From Stenotrophomonas sp. UBA2124 (GTDB lineage Bacteria; Pseudomonadota; Gammaproteobacteria; Xanthomonadales; Xanthomonadaceae), in contig DCXY01000002.1 in assembly GCA_002329155.1 (NCBI GenBank), positions 62,001 through 126,000 of the forward strand: 64,000 nucleotides of DNA, given 5' to 3'. The position numbers and the translations under genes are program-made. The notes beneath the pieces were generated by a model that was not told where the DNA came from, ran no database searches, and saw only the letters and a list, made by a program, of their open reading frames with translations. Shown in pieces: positions 26,630 through 36,069 of this stretch; position 1 is the first letter of the stretch; each line of letters opens with the position of its first letter.

Positions 26630-27652
26630 TCAAGGCAGCGGCACACAGTCGAGCAGCGCGGCGACCAGGCGTTCGCCATCCCAGCCCTCCGCGGCGGCCT
26701 CGTAGCTGGGCAGCACACGATGGCGCAGCACGTCCGGTGCCACCGCGCGGATGTCGTCCGGCGTGACGAAATCGCGGCCGGACAACCAGGCGCGTGCACG
26801 CGCACAGCGTTCCAGCGCGATGGAGCCGCGCGGGCTCGCCCCCCAGGCAATGCGCCTGGCAAGGCTTGGATCGTAGCTGCTGGCATCACGCGAAGCCAAC
26901 ACAAGGGCAACCAGATACCGCTCCAGTTGCGGTGCCATGTGCAGTTCCAGCACCGCACGCCGTGCCTGTTCAATCTTCTCCAGCGAGAGCTTGCGCAATG
27001 GCGTACTGCCAGGCTGCATCGCCTGCAGCGCACGCTCGCGCGCCAGCCGCAGGATCTCGGTTTCGGCATTGGCATCGGGGTAACCGATGCGGACGTGCAT
27101 CAGGAAACGATCCAGCTGCGCCTCCGGCAACGGGAACGTGCCTTCCTGCTCGATGGGGTTCTGCGTAGCCATCACCAGGAACACCTGCGGCAACGGATAG
27201 GTGTTGCGGCCCACGGTGACCTGACGCTCGCCCATGGCTTCCAGCAGCGCAGACTGCACCTTGGCCGGCGCGCGGTTGATTTCGTCGGCCAGCAGGATCG
27301 GGTGGAAGATCGGCCCTGCCTGGAACTCGAAGCGGCCCTCCTGCGGGCGCCAGATGTCGGTACCGGTAAGGTCGGCGGGCAGCAGGTCCGGGGTGAACTG
27401 GATGCGTGCGAAGCTGGCATCCACGCGCGAAGCCAGCGCGCGGATGGCAGTGGTCTTGGCCAGCCCCGGCGCACCTTCCACCAGCAGGTGGCCATCGGCC
27501 AGCAACGCGATCAGCAGGCGATCGATCAGCAGAGACTGGCCAACGATCTCCGCTGACAAGGCCTCGCGCAGGGCGGTGAATTCCTGATGCAGCGCATCGC
27601 CTTCGCGGGCGGGTGCATCAACCTCGTTCGGCAACTGTGGGGGCAGGTTCAT
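26630..27652 (-). CDS. MoxR-family AAA+ ATPase
   Basis: A 340-residue cytoplasmic ATPase. It shows Walker A GAPGLAKT (about 58-65), Walker B LLADEINRA, sensor 1 VMATQNPIEQEGTFPLPEAQ and a C-terminal lid ending near LLDCVPLP. MoxR ATPases act as chaperones that insert metals or mature partner complexes, usually together with VWA proteins, as encoded next on this strand. It is the first gene of the cluster; the pilQ terminator lies just upstream, so a promoter is expected in the 100-base gap (27653-27754), though none is obvious. Confidence 0.92.
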   Translation of the reverse strand: MNLPPQLPNEVDAPAREGDALHQEFTALREALSAEIVGQSLLIDRLLIALLADGHLLVEGAPGLAKTTAIRALASRVDASFARIQFTPDLLPADLTGTDIWRPQEGRFEFQAGPIFHPILLADEINRAPAKVQSALLEAMGERQVTVGRNTYPLPQVFLVMATQNPIEQEGTFPLPEAQLDRFLMHVRIGYPDANAETEILRLARERALQAMQPGSTPLRKLSLEKIEQARRAVLELHMAPQLERYLVALVLASRDASSYDPSLARRIAWGASPRGSIALERCARARAWLSGRDFVTPDDIRAVAPDVLRHRVLPSYEAAAEGWDGERLVAALLDCVPLP

Positions 27653-27705
27653 AGGGGCAGTTTGACCTAAAAGCCGTGAAATGGTTCCAATCGCGGGCCC
27701 ACAAT

Positions 27706-27735
27706 GAAAAAGGGCCGCTGAACGCGGCCCTTTTC
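27706..27735 (-). terminator. Rho-independent terminator after pilQ
   Basis: On the minus strand the stem AAAAGGGCCGC/GCGGCCCTTTT ends in a T-run. It starts 20 bases past the pilQ stop and separates the pilus operon from the MoxR cluster. The symmetrical A/T flanks make it look bidirectional, but no plus-strand gene ends here. Confidence 0.88.
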
Positions 27736-27754
27736 CACAACTGTGCTCTGACGA

Positions 27755-29656
27755 TCAGTGGCTGCCCATCTGGGCAACGCGCAGGATCTTCGGCGTCACG
27801 AACACCAGCAGTTCGGCCTTGTCCTTGCCACGCCCACGCTTCTTGAACAGGTTGCCAAGGAACGGGATGTCACCCAGGAACGGCACCTTGCTCACGCTGC
27901 TGCGATCACTGAATTCATATACACCACCCACCACCACGGTCTGGCCATCTTCAACCAGCACGGCAGTGTTGACTTCGCGGCGGTTGATGGACGGCACCGT
28001 GCCGTAACCGGGTAGATCAAGCATCTGGTCCACTTCATCCTTCTTGACGTTCATGTTCAGGAAGACGCGGTTGTCCTTGGTGATGGTCGGGGTGACCTTC
28101 AGCTCCAGCAGCACTTCCTTGAACTGTACGTTCGGGGTCGCCACACCGCCACCAGCGGCACCGCCGCCCGTGATGGTCACATAACCGATTTCCTTACCCT
28201 GCTTGATCACGCCCTCACGCTGGTTGGCGGTGACAATGCGCGGGTTCGAGATGACCTCACCGCGGCCTTCCTGCTGCAGTGCCGACAGCTCCAGATCCAG
28301 ATTGAAATTGGCCCCCAACAGGGTATAGGCCAAGCTTGGCGCTGTGGCGCCCTGGGTAAACCCGCTGGCTGGCAGATTGACATTGAGCCCGCGGCTGGCA
28401 TTGCCCGAACCACTCGCACCACTGCCGATCGTGGCGGTGTTGTCACCGTTGTTGTAATTACGGGTACCACCGATGCCGAACTTGGCACCCAGGTCACGTG
28501 CGAACGTATCGGTGGCGATGACGATGCGGCCTTCGATCAACACCTGGTCCACCGGACGATCAATCACATCGATCAGCTCACGCATCTGCGCGACCTTCTT
28601 CGGGATGTCGCTGATCATCAGGGTGTTGGTGCGCTCATCAGCCACCAAGCGGCCGCGCGGCGAAAGGAAACCATTCTCCTGTTGGCCCGTGCCGCCACTG
28701 CCACCATTGCCACCACTACTGTTGCCACCGATGCCCTTGGCCTCGGTCAACGCCTTGAAGATGGCTTCTGCGCTGTGATAGTTGATCTGGATGTAGTCGG
28801 TGACCAGGTCAACGCGGTTCTCGATGGCGATGCGCGCGTCTTCCTTGTCCTGCTCGAACTTGGCCAGTTCCGGCTGCGGCGCCACCCAGACCACACCGCC
28901 GTCACGGCGTTTGTCCAGGCCCTTGGCACGCAGCACGATATCCAGTGCCTGGTCCCACGGCACATTGACCAGGCGCAGGGTCACATTGCCCTGCACCGTG
29001 TCCGAGGCCACGACGTTGAGGTTGGATTCCTCGGCGATCAGCTGCAGCACGGTGCGCACCGGCACGTCCTGGAAGTTGAAGGTCACAGGCCGGCCACTGT
29101 AGCCGCGCGCGGCCACCGTTGCCGCGGCCTGGGCCACCGTCTTGCTGGTCACCGCACCGGTGGCCACGTCGGCCTTGCGCGGGGTGATCTCGACCACGTA
29201 CTCGTTGCCGGTCTGGTAGGCCAGCGACTCGAACTGGCCGCTGGTGCTCAGCACCAGCTGCGAGCCGTGCCCGGAGGGCTTGGCATCGATGCGTTGCACC
29301 GGGGTGGCGAAATCCACCACGTTGAGCGGACGCTGCAGCTCGGCCGGGAGGGTGGCGTTGCCAACATCGACCACCACGTTGCTGCCCTGGTTGCGAAGGT
29401 CGGGGCTGGCGCCCTGACCGTCGAACTGCAGGATCAGACGGCCTGCGCCGTCATCGCCACGCTTGAAGTCGATCTTGGTAACGGAAACCGTGGCGGCTGC
29501 CTGCTGCACACCGGTGGTCAAACCACCTGCTGCTGCCGGCGGCGTGGCCGCGAAAGAAGAGCCACACACCGCAGCCAGCGCCACTCCCAGGGCGCAGGCG
29601 CGGACCAGTGCTTGGCGCCGGATCGGACGCAGGCTCAGGGCGTTGGTAAAAGTCAT
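27755..29656 (-). CDS. pilQ: Type IV pilus secretin PilQ
   Basis: Outer-membrane channel through which the type IV pilus passes. The 633-residue precursor has a long signal peptide (about 36 residues, ending SSFA), one AMIN domain (about 57-160) that binds peptidoglycan, a secretin N0/N1 region (about 185-290, beginning RPVTFNFQDVPVRTVLQLI), a glycine-rich insert (about 310-325, GGNSSGGNGGSGGTG), and the C-terminal secretin domain with VPFLGDIPFLGNLF. Some pseudomonad PilQ proteins have two AMIN domains; only one is clear here. Last gene of pilMNOPQ, 19 bases after pilP, followed by a terminator. Confidence 0.95.
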   Translation of the reverse strand: MTFTNALSLRPIRRQALVRACALGVALAAVCGSSFAATPPAAAGGLTTGVQQAAATVSVTKIDFKRGDDGAGRLILQFDGQGASPDLRNQGSNVVVDVGNATLPAELQRPLNVVDFATPVQRIDAKPSGHGSQLVLSTSGQFESLAYQTGNEYVVEITPRKADVATGAVTSKTVAQAAATVAARGYSGRPVTFNFQDVPVRTVLQLIAEESNLNVVASDTVQGNVTLRLVNVPWDQALDIVLRAKGLDKRRDGGVVWVAPQPELAKFEQDKEDARIAIENRVDLVTDYIQINYHSAEAIFKALTEAKGIGGNSSGGNGGSGGTGQQENGFLSPRGRLVADERTNTLMISDIPKKVAQMRELIDVIDRPVDQVLIEGRIVIATDTFARDLGAKFGIGGTRNYNNGDNTATIGSGASGSGNASRGLNVNLPASGFTQGATAPSLAYTLLGANFNLDLELSALQQEGRGEVISNPRIVTANQREGVIKQGKEIGYVTITGGGAAGGGVATPNVQFKEVLLELKVTPTITKDNRVFLNMNVKKDEVDQMLDLPGYGTVPSINRREVNTAVLVEDGQTVVVGGVYEFSDRSSVSKVPFLGDIPFLGNLFKKRGRGKDKAELLVFVTPKILRVAQMGSH

Positions 29657-29675
29657 CGTGCTATCCCCTAGTCAA

Positions 29676-30206
29676 TCAACGATCGTCCAGCGCCAGCGAG
29701 GCCGGGCGTTCCAGCCAGCCGCCAGCACCGTCCGGCACCAGTTCAATCAGTTCGATACCGTCTTCGCGCACACCGGTCACACGGCCATCGCTCTGGCCCA
29801 TGTAGATCCCCGGACGCACGCGATAGGTCACCTTGTCCGGCCCCATCACCAGCGCCACCATGCCGGCCCCCTTGCCGATGGTGCCCACCATGTCGAGGCT
29901 GTCCAGCGGGAAGGCCTCAAGCGGCTCCTTGCGGCGGCTCGGATCCGGGCGCAGCTGGCTGCCACCATCGGCGGAAATCCAGGCATCACTGAACGGATCA
30001 CGCAGGCCCTGCGCGGCATATTCGAAGGTCTCGAACTGCTGCATCACCGGCAAGGGCTCCAGCGGCTCGGCCGGGCGTGCACGCACATCCGCCACCCACT
30101 TTTCCAGGTTGGGCGCATCGCCCGGTGTGCTGCTGATGCCGCGGCCGCAGCCGGCCAGAACCAGCAGGCACACCATGCCCAGGCAAAAGGAAGAGAGTCT
30201 GCTCAT
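29676..30206 (-). CDS. pilP: Type IV pilus assembly lipoprotein PilP
   Basis: A 176-residue inner-membrane lipoprotein; the lipobox LVLAGC places the modified cysteine at residue 20. A flexible stretch follows, then the PilP beta-sandwich (about 75-165, with LRDPFSD before it and DMVGTIGKG at its start), which contacts the PilNO dimer and the PilQ N0 domain. The gene sits three bases after pilO and 19 before pilQ, the normal order for the alignment complex. Confidence 0.93.
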   Translation of the reverse strand: MSRLSSFCLGMVCLLVLAGCGRGISSTPGDAPNLEKWVADVRARPAEPLEPLPVMQQFETFEYAAQGLRDPFSDAWISADGGSQLRPDPSRRKEPLEAFPLDSLDMVGTIGKGAGMVALVMGPDKVTYRVRPGIYMGQSDGRVTGVREDGIELIELVPDGAGGWLERPASLALDDR

Positions 30207-30209
30207 GGC

Positions 30210-30878
30210 TTATTTCTTCCCCTTGTTGGCCTTCTCGGCCTCCGCTGCTTTCTTTTCCTGCTCTTCCAGCTCGGCATCATCCAGATAGCGGTAGGTCTTG
30301 ACCGTACCGGACAGCTCCAGCGCACCACCCGGGGTGATCACGCCCTTGTTGTCCTTGGGCTTCAGATTGATGTCGTGCATGGTCAGGATGACCACGCGCG
30401 GCAGTGACGCCACACCGCTGACGAAGGCACCGAACTGGTGGTAGCTGCCCACCAGACGCAGTGCGATCGGCTTTTCGGCGTAGAACTCCTGCAGCGACTC
30501 TGCCCCCGGCTGGAACAACTCGTTGTTCAGCCCGCTGGACAGCGCGGTCTGCGACACGTCGATGATCAGGTCGGGCATCTCGGTCTTGCTGGGCAGCTGA
30601 CGCAGCATCTGCTGCAGCACCTGCTCCATCTGCGCCAGCTGCTGCTTCAGCGGCTCGAGGTTCACAGCACGCTGCTGTTCCTTCTCGAAATCCGCACGCA
30701 GCGTGGTTTCCTTGCTTTCCAGACCTTCAAGCTCTTCGCGCTGCCCGCGGCCCATCAGCAGATAGGCCAACAGCAGAATCACGACGGTCACCAGCACACA
30801 GAACACCATTTTGGCATTGCGCGGCCAGTTGCCGATGTTGTTGAAGTCCAGTTCCTTGGCGTTGAACTTCTTGCTCAC
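30210..30878 (-). CDS. pilO: Type IV pilus alignment protein PilO
   Basis: A 222-residue bitopic inner-membrane protein: a short cytoplasmic N-terminus with FNNIGNWP, one membrane helix (about 24-44), a coiled coil (about 48-95) and a periplasmic ferredoxin-like fold. It pairs with PilN to link the cytoplasmic motor platform to the PilP/PilQ outer ring. The C-terminal 20 residues are rich in Lys, Glu and Ala. The start codon is GTG, overlapping the pilN stop by four bases (GTGA). Confidence 0.94.
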   Translation of the reverse strand: MSKKFNAKELDFNNIGNWPRNAKMVFCVLVTVVILLLAYLLMGRGQREELEGLESKETTLRADFEKEQQRAVNLEPLKQQLAQMEQVLQQMLRQLPSKTEMPDLIIDVSQTALSSGLNNELFQPGAESLQEFYAEKPIALRLVGSYHQFGAFVSGVASLPRVVILTMHDINLKPKDNKGVITPGGALELSGTVKTYRYLDDAELEEQEKKAAEAEKANKGKK

Positions 30879-31633
30879 GAGCGCGCCTCCTTCGGTCCCG
30901 CCGCTGCAGCCGGAGCTTCCGGAGCCTTCGGTGCGTTGTTCGGCGCCGGCTGGGCTGCGCCGGCTGCCGCACCTGCGGCATCTGTTGCAGGCACAGCGGC
31001 GGGCGTATCTGCGGCAACGCTTGCAGCATCCGAAGCACCTGCCTCACCAGCCTTGGTTTCACTCGGCGCCGGCAGCTTCACCCGCAGGGTGAATACATAA
31101 GGCAGTGACTTGATGTTCAAGCCGCCACCGGCTGCATTGGCTTCCTGGGCCTTGGCTTCGATGATCGACAGCTCCGGATTGGTCATCCAACCGGACGCTT
31201 CCAGGTTGCGCATATAGGCACTGACCCGCGCATTGGACTGGGTGCGGCCGTCCAGCGTGAGGGTGTCGCCTTCCTGCTTGAGCGCGGTAAGCACCACGCC
31301 ATCAGGAATCGTGCGCACCAGCGAATCGAACAGGTGCACCATCTGCGAACGCTTGCCCTGCAGCTCCTCGATCACCGCCTTGCGGGCAAGCAGGCGTGAT
31401 TTCTGCTTGTCCAGGCGCTCGATTTCCTTGTTCTGCTCCTTGACCTTGGCGATCTCGGCTTCAAGGAAGGCATTGCGCTCGTTCTGGCCGCTGATCTGCT
31501 GGCTGAAGAAGAAATACATCAGCCCGGACAGCAACACACCAGCCAGCGCGGCAAGGCCGAGCATGCTGTAGAACTCACGCTGCCGTTGTTTGCGGCGCTC
31601 GGCGCGCCACGGCAGAAGATTGATCCGTGCCAT
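30875..31633 (-). CDS. pilN: Type IV pilus alignment protein PilN
   Basis: A 252-residue bitopic protein. The N-terminal ARINLLPWRAERRK is the PilM-binding motif (INLLPWR); a membrane helix follows at about 23-42, then a coiled coil (44-85) and a periplasmic ferredoxin-like domain. After about residue 195 the protein carries an Ala/Pro-rich tail of some 55 residues not seen in short PilN proteins. Its ATG shares one base with the pilM stop (TGATG). Confidence 0.94.
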   Translation of the reverse strand: MARINLLPWRAERRKQRQREFYSMLGLAALAGVLLSGLMYFFFSQQISGQNERNAFLEAEIAKVKEQNKEIERLDKQKSRLLARKAVIEELQGKRSQMVHLFDSLVRTIPDGVVLTALKQEGDTLTLDGRTQSNARVSAYMRNLEASGWMTNPELSIIEAKAQEANAAGGGLNIKSLPYVFTLRVKLPAPSETKAGEAGASDAASVAADTPAAVPATDAAGAAAGAAQPAPNNAPKAPEAPAAAAGPKEARS

Positions 31634-32691
31634 CAGTCAAACCCCCTCATGGCCAGACCGGTTGCAATCATCAACGCCGGTGCGTCCTGGGCCAGGGCAT
31701 GTGCCTGCACCTTCGGGCCCAGCGTCATCTGCGAGAGCGGGTTGGCCACCGAGGTCGCCACGCCCAGCTGCTCTTCCACCATGGTCGGCAGGCCTGCCAG
31801 CGCCGCGCAGCCACCGGCCAGCACGATGTGATCGACCCGGTTGAATTCACTGCCGGCATAGAAGAACTGCAGAAGGCGGCTGATCTGCTGCACCGTGGCT
31901 TCCTTGAACGGCTCCAGCACCTCGACCTCATAGCTCTCCGGCAGGCCGCCCTGGCGCTTGGCCATGCCGGCTTCCTCGTAGCTCAGGCCGTAACGGCGCA
32001 TCACTTCGTCGGTCAGCTGCTTGCCACCGAACACCTGTTCGCGGCTGTACAGGCTGCGGCCACCGCGCAGGACGTTGAGCGTGGTCATGGTGGCACCGAT
32101 GTCCACCAGGGCCACCACCGCGTCGCTGCTCACCGGCAACTCGCTGGCAACCAGGCCGAACGCGTTCTCGATGGCGAACGCTTCCACGTCCATCACCTTG
32201 GCGGTCAGGCCACCCAGCTCCAGCGCCGACTGGCGCAGCTCCACGTTCTCCGAACGCGAGGCCGCCAGCAGCACCTGGACCATTTCAGGGTTGTTCGGCA
32301 CCGGGCCCAGCACCTCGAAATCGAGGTTCACTTCGTCGATCGGGTACGGGATGTAGTTCACCGCCTCCAGCTCGACCTGGGCTTCCATGTCGTTCTCGTC
32401 CAGATCGGACGGCATCGGGATCACCTTGGTGATCACCGCCGAACCGGCCACGGCTGCCGCAGCGCTCTTGGCCTTGCTGCCAGAACGGGCCACGGCACGA
32501 CGGATGGCCTCGCCAACCGCCTCGACCTCAACGATGTTCTTCTCCACCACCGCATTCGGCGGAAGAGGTTCCACAGCGTAATGTTCCACGCGGAAACGAT
32601 TGCCACTGCGGGAAAGCTGAAGCAGCTTGACCGCAGTTGAACTGATGTCGACGCCAATGATTGGCGCCTGACTCTTTGGGATAAGCCCCAC
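31633..32691 (-). CDS. pilM: Type IV pilus actin-like protein PilM
   Basis: A 352-residue cytoplasmic ATP-binding protein of the actin/FtsA fold that binds the PilN N-terminus and anchors the pilus platform. Nucleotide-site motifs are visible: GVDISSTAVKLLQLS near the start, ALVDIGATMTTLNVL in the middle and HIVLAGGCAALAGL towards the end. The GTG at 32691 was chosen because GGGGAG lies six bases upstream and the protein then begins at the conserved GLIPKSQAPIIGVD; the ORF runs upstream without family similarity. First gene of pilMNOPQ, divergent from PBP1A. Confidence 0.92.
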   Translation of the reverse strand: MGLIPKSQAPIIGVDISSTAVKLLQLSRSGNRFRVEHYAVEPLPPNAVVEKNIVEVEAVGEAIRRAVARSGSKAKSAAAAVAGSAVITKVIPMPSDLDENDMEAQVELEAVNYIPYPIDEVNLDFEVLGPVPNNPEMVQVLLAASRSENVELRQSALELGGLTAKVMDVEAFAIENAFGLVASELPVSSDAVVALVDIGATMTTLNVLRGGRSLYSREQVFGGKQLTDEVMRRYGLSYEEAGMAKRQGGLPESYEVEVLEPFKEATVQQISRLLQFFYAGSEFNRVDHIVLAGGCAALAGLPTMVEEQLGVATSVANPLSQMTLGPKVQAHALAQDAPALMIATGLAMRGFD

Positions 32692-32862
32692 GGATTCTCC
32701 CCTGCCGACGGGCACTTGGACGCAACTTTTGCGCCCGCGCATTAATAACGGATTTTCAACAAAAGGCAACACCCCCGAAGCGCGTGATGATGTCATCACG
32801 GGCTTCGCCTGTTCCCTTTTGCATTCCCCAGGATCCGGCCCCAGCCGTTCCCCTCTCTAATC

Positions 32863-32868
32863 TATACT
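32863..32868 (+). promoter_or_regulatory. Candidate -10 element for mrcA
   Basis: TATACT lies 35 bases before the PBP1A start codon and matches the sigma-70 -10 consensus at five of six bases. No strong -35 is seen at 16-18 bases upstream, so the promoter is tentative. Confidence 0.4.
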
Positions 32869-32903
32869 CTGCGGCCACGAAAACCGCAATCAGGAATCTT
32901 TGG

Positions 32904-35333
32904 ATGCCACGTTTCCGCCGCTGGCTGCGCTGGCTGCTGGCCCTGTCTGTCGCCCTTGCCCTGGTGGGCGGGATCGCCGCCGGCGCGCTTTATTACGTTG
33001 TCTCCTCCAAGCTGCCTGACGTCCAGACCCTGCGCCATGTGGAGCTGCAGGAGCCGATGTATGTCTATGATTCGGAAGGGAAGTTGATGGCGGTGTTCGG
33101 CGAGACCCGCCGCTACCCCATCCAGATGAAGGACGTGCCCGAGCGCCTGAAGCAGGCCTTCCTGGCCACCGAGGACGCCAACTTCTACCAGCATGGCGGC
33201 GTGGACTACAAAGGCGTGGGCCGCGCGGTCTGGTTGCTGCTCACCACCGACGCCAAGCGCGTGCCGGGCGGCTCCACCATCACCCAGCAGGTGGCCCGCC
33301 AGTTCTTCCTGAGCTCTGAATATAGCTACACCCGCAAGCTGGCCGAGATCCTGCTCGCGCGCAAGATCGAGAGCGAGCTGAGCAAGGACGAGATCTTCGA
33401 GCTCTACCTCAACAAGAGCTTCTTCGGTAACCGCGCCTACGGCATTGGCGCGGCCGCCGAGTACTACTACGGCAAGAAGCTGGGCGAGCTGGATCTGGAT
33501 GAAATGGCCTCGCTGGCCGGCATCCCCAAGTTCCCGTCCAGCGGCAACCCGATCAGCAACCCGGAGCGCGCACGCCAGCGCCGCGACAACTACGTTCTGC
33601 AGCGCATGGCCGAGCTGAAGTACATCAGCCAGGCCGAGGCCGACGCCGCCAAGGCGGTGCCGATGCACGCCGCGCCGCATGAGCCGCCGGTGGAGGTGTA
33701 CGCGCCGTATGTGGCGGAAATGGTGCGCCAGGAAATGATCGCCAAGTACGGCGGCGATGTGCTCAACATGGGTTACCACGTCACCACCACCATCAACGGC
33801 CCGCTGCAGGAAGCGGCCAACACGGCCGTGGTCGATGGTCTGGTGCTGTACGACCACCGCCATGGCTGGCACGGTGTGGAGCAGCATTTCGATGTCGCCG
33901 CCGATGCCGATGCCACCGCGCTGGCGCGGCATATCGCCGCCATCCCGGCGCAGGCGGGCATGCTGCCGGCGGTGGTGTCCGCCACCCACGCCGATGGCAG
34001 CATCACCGTGGTGCTGGCTGATCGCCGCGAACTGGTATTGCCGGTGGCCGCCAGCCGCTGGACCTCGCGCAGCCCCGCCAAGCTGGTCACCCGCGGCGAC
34101 ATGATCCGCGTGCGCGCCGGCGAGAAGGAAGGCGAGTGGCGGATCGACCAGATTCCGCGTGGCCAGTCCGCGCTGGTATCGGTGGATGCCGAAAGTGGCG
34201 CGCTGCGCGCACTGGTCGGCGGCTTCAGCTTTGCCGGCAACAAGTTCAACCGCGCCACCCAGGCACGCCGCCAGCCCGGCTCCAGCTTCAAGCCGTTCGT
34301 GTATGCGGCCGCCTTCGACAAGGGCTTCAACCCGGCCTCGATCGTGCTGGATGCGCCGGTGGTGTTCCGCGACCGCCGTGGCAAGACCTGGCAGCCGCAG
34401 AACGACGGCGGCGGCTTCCGTGGCCCGATGCGCCTGCGCGAGGCACTGGTGCAGTCGCGCAACCTGGTGTCGGTGCGCCTGCTGGACAGCATCGGCGTGG
34501 ACTACGCGCGCAAGTACATCAGCGAATTCGGCTTCCAGGAAGCCGAGCTGCCGCCGAACCTGTCGATGTCGCTGGGCACCGCCTCGCTGACGCCGCTGTC
34601 GGTGGCGCGCGGCTATGCCGCCTTCGCCAACGGCGGTTCGCGCGTGGACACCTGGGTGATCGACGAGATCAAGGACCGCGACGGCAAGGTCATCTTCAAG
34701 GAGAACCCGGCCATGGCCTGCCGTGGTTGCGGCGGCTTCTCCGGTACCGGCGGAGCGCCGGCCAGCCAAGTGGTGGACGGCTTCAACTTCGGCAGTGAGG
34801 CTGCGCCCGCCGCCGCCAAGCCGGATGCGGCCAAGCCCGAGGCGGTGGAACCGCCGAAGCCGGTCAACCCCGACGCCCGTACTGCCCCGCGCGCCATTGA
34901 CGAACGCACTGCCTACCAGCTGGTGTCGATGATGCGCGACGTGGTCCAGCGCGGCACCGGCACCGCCGCCAAGACACTTGGCCGCGAGGACGTGGGTGGC
35001 AAGACCGGCTCCACCAACGACCACCGCGATGCATGGTTCTCCGGTTTCGGCGGCCCGCTGGCCACCACCGTGTGGGTGGGCCGCGACGACTTCCGCTCGC
35101 TGGGCTACCGCGAGTACGGCGGCAAAGCCGCTCTACCGATCTGGATCGACTACATGCGCGTGGCGCTCAAGGACGCCCCGGTGGCCAGGAACGACCCGCC
35201 GGCCGGCATGGTCGAGGCCACGCTCAACGGCGCCACCGAGTGGGTGAAGACCGAGGACCTGGACCGCATGCAGGACTTCGATTTCGACCAGCAGGACCAG
35301 AGCGCCGACGACGCCGCGTTCGACATCTTCTGA
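32904..35333 (+). CDS. mrcA: Class A penicillin-binding protein 1A
   Basis: Bifunctional peptidoglycan synthase of 809 residues in the inner membrane. After a membrane anchor (about 9-32) the glycosyltransferase domain shows ATEDANFYQHGG with catalytic E90 and GGSTITQQVARQ (122-133). An OB-like insert follows, then the transpeptidase domain with SSFK (S460, K463), SRN (518-520) and KTGS (700-703). Between the last two motifs sits a Pro/Ala/Lys-rich insertion (about 605-655) that begins with a CRGC cysteine pair. The ATG at 32904 starts the anchor; the upstream in-frame extension lacks one. Next to pilM, as in many gammaproteobacteria. Confidence 0.95.
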   Translation: MPRFRRWLRWLLALSVALALVGGIAAGALYYVVSSKLPDVQTLRHVELQEPMYVYDSEGKLMAVFGETRRYPIQMKDVPERLKQAFLATEDANFYQHGGVDYKGVGRAVWLLLTTDAKRVPGGSTITQQVARQFFLSSEYSYTRKLAEILLARKIESELSKDEIFELYLNKSFFGNRAYGIGAAAEYYYGKKLGELDLDEMASLAGIPKFPSSGNPISNPERARQRRDNYVLQRMAELKYISQAEADAAKAVPMHAAPHEPPVEVYAPYVAEMVRQEMIAKYGGDVLNMGYHVTTTINGPLQEAANTAVVDGLVLYDHRHGWHGVEQHFDVAADADATALARHIAAIPAQAGMLPAVVSATHADGSITVVLADRRELVLPVAASRWTSRSPAKLVTRGDMIRVRAGEKEGEWRIDQIPRGQSALVSVDAESGALRALVGGFSFAGNKFNRATQARRQPGSSFKPFVYAAAFDKGFNPASIVLDAPVVFRDRRGKTWQPQNDGGGFRGPMRLREALVQSRNLVSVRLLDSIGVDYARKYISEFGFQEAELPPNLSMSLGTASLTPLSVARGYAAFANGGSRVDTWVIDEIKDRDGKVIFKENPAMACRGCGGFSGTGGAPASQVVDGFNFGSEAAPAAAKPDAAKPEAVEPPKPVNPDARTAPRAIDERTAYQLVSMMRDVVQRGTGTAAKTLGREDVGGKTGSTNDHRDAWFSGFGGPLATTVWVGRDDFRSLGYREYGGKAALPIWIDYMRVALKDAPVARNDPPAGMVEATLNGATEWVKTEDLDRMQDFDFDQQDQSADDAAFDIF

Positions 35334-35406
35334 TGAACCGGCAGGTGGCGGGACGCAATGCCCGCCACCTGCCTACAATCGGGCCGCACCCAACGGGAAC
35401 AGCTCG

Positions 35407-36054
35407 ATGCCCTCATCTCCCCAGACCGCCCAGCGCAACGCCCGTGGCCGCCTGCGAATCGCCCAGGAAGCCGCGCGCCTCATCGCCGAGAGCGGCGTGC
35501 AGGATTTCGAGCACGCCCGCCGCAAGGCCGCCAGCCGCCTTGGCGTGCATGAGGAAGCACTGTGGCCGCGCCTGTCCGAGATCGAGCAGGCTCTGCGCGA
35601 GCACCAGCGCCTGTTCGCCGCCAACAGCCAGCCGGGCGCGCTGCGCCAGCGCCGTGAATCGGCCATGCAGGCCATGCAGTTGCTGCAGGCCTTCCAGCCG
35701 CGCCTGGCCGGCGCCGTGCTGGCCGGCGTGGCGGACGGCAACAGCCCGGTCACCCTGCACCTGCACAGCGACGATGCCGATGCAGTGCAGCGTTTCTTGC
35801 AGGAACAGCGCATCCCCGCCGAGGCGCACAGCTGGCAGCTGCAGCTGGCCGGCCACCACGGCAGGCAGCACTACCCGGGCTGCCGCTTCGTCGCCGATGG
35901 CATCGCCTTCGAGCTGATCGTGCTGCCAGAGGACGCCCTGCGCCAGCCACCGGTCAGCGCCGACGACGGCAAGCCCCTGCCCCGCGCCACGCTGGCGCAG
36001 CTGCGGCAGCTGTTGGCCGAGGAAGACGCGGGCAGCGAGCCTCCTCTGTACTGA
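35407..36054 (+). CDS. Conserved hypothetical protein downstream of mrcA
   Basis: A 215-residue soluble protein I do not recognise with confidence. The N-terminal 75 residues are helical (GRLRIAQEAARLIAESGVQDFEHARRK), resembling a small helical domain; the middle (about 105-160) alternates strands and helices with VTLHLHSDDADAVQRFL and FELIVLPED, which loosely recalls a nucleotidyltransferase-type fold but without a clear active site. Relatives in xanthomonads carry unlikely ligase names in databases, as I recall; nothing here supports that. It starts 73 bases after mrcA on the same strand, so co-transcription is possible. No signal peptide. Confidence 0.6.
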   Translation: MPSSPQTAQRNARGRLRIAQEAARLIAESGVQDFEHARRKAASRLGVHEEALWPRLSEIEQALREHQRLFAANSQPGALRQRRESAMQAMQLLQAFQPRLAGAVLAGVADGNSPVTLHLHSDDADAVQRFLQEQRIPAEAHSWQLQLAGHHGRQHYPGCRFVADGIAFELIVLPEDALRQPPVSADDGKPLPRATLAQLRQLLAEEDAGSEPPLY

Positions 36055-36069
36055 GCCACCCGAAGCCCC

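Noticed and set aside
32862..35024. 720-codon open frame antisense to mrcA
   Set aside because: High GC gives long shadow frames; mrcA on the other strand has complete PBP1A motifs, and the antisense frame reads as His/Arg/Gly-rich noise.
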